From Methanobacteriota archaeon (lineage in GTDB: Archaea; Thermoplasmatota; Thermoplasmata; RBG-16-68-12): a DNA stretch of 5,203 bases. Location of the stretch: contig VBLV01000037.1 of NCBI GenBank assembly GCA_005879045.1, positions 1-5,203 of the forward strand. The letters are read 5' to 3'. Made by a program: the position numbers and the translations under genes. The notes beneath the pieces are model-generated. The model saw only the letters and a program-made list of their open reading frames with translations. It was not told the origin of the DNA and made no database searches. Shown in pieces: positions 5,069 to 5,203 of this stretch. Position 1 is the stretch's first letter, and each line of letters opens with the position of its first letter.

Positions 5069-5203
5069 GCAAGATCCGTCGGACCTCGCGGCGCAAGGAA
5101 TCCAGCTCCGCTTCCGAGGCCGGCCGCGGTGGGAGATCGTAGAAGTCGCGCACCTGTCGCGGCAGCGGAGGGGCTGGACCGCGAACCTGGCAGATGAGTG
5201 CGC
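4926..5203 (-). pseudogene. DUF885-family gene, upstream portion in a second reading frame (open at right edge)
   Basis: This frame is open from the right edge without a stop and encodes plausible helical protein: VRDFYDLPPRP, LDSLRREVRRILHVGR, then VLPTMDRYLGLARRDARRLFKLP ending near 4926. The last segment resembles the helix and 'LF.LP' stretch that comes shortly before the HEAYPGHH region in DUF885 proteins. Beyond about 4920 the same frame turns into Arg/Pro/Gly-rich nonsense, while the family sequence resumes in the other frame at about 4915-4900 (SISGICEYTRDY). The shift equals one extra base, or two missing bases, modulo 3. Whether this is a real pseudogene or an assembly error cannot be told from one sequence. 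Confidence 0.6.

Noticed and set aside
1..5203. tRNA, rRNA, insertion sequence, phage or toxin-antitoxin elements
   Set aside because: No cloverleaf, conserved rRNA stretch, transposase motif, terminal inverted repeats or integrase-like frame was seen on either strand.

Overview
This is a high-GC window. It most resembles a chromosomal contig of an uncultured archaeon, probably of the Thermoplasmata type. The reasons are a secreted multi-PKD protein, short CxxC zinc-ribbon proteins, few clear Shine-Dalgarno sites (suggesting leaderless starts), a PLDc_N-like two-helix protein with a C-terminal zinc ribbon, and an HtrA-type protease without an export signal. This assignment is inference: there is no rRNA, tRNA or other marker here, and a high-GC bacterium is not excluded.

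Layout. Positions 1 to about 1434 (minus strand) hold the N-terminal 478 residues of a secreted protein built of tandem PKD domains; it runs off the left edge. Its domains follow a three-domain super-repeat in which the first domain of each triplet carries a cysteine pair. Positions 1435-1614 are a divergent promoter region with a perfect 7-bp inverted repeat and three copies of CCGTTGAA. From 1615 a tightly packed plus-strand series follows: a VOC/glyoxalase-fold protein, a SnoaL-like (NTF2-fold) protein, a truncated TMEM175 (DUF1211) channel remnant, a trypsin-like S1C (HtrA) protease with one PDZ domain, a 65-residue zinc-ribbon protein, and a two-helix membrane protein with a C-terminal zinc ribbon. 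It ends at 4314. Positions 4322 to the right edge (minus strand, convergent) hold a DUF885-family putative zinc peptidase whose reading frame is broken near 4900-4930, with its 5' end outside the window.

How the genes relate. The plus-strand genes are separated by only 3 to 64 bases and could be partly co-transcribed, but their predicted functions (small-molecule binding or conversion, protein quality control, metal-binding small proteins) do not make one recognisable pathway. I see no defence system, mobile element, CRISPR array or RNA gene. The most noteworthy points are the PKD super-repeat, the putative operator in the divergent promoter, the truncated TMEM175 gene that shares a frame with the protease behind it, and the split DUF885 gene.
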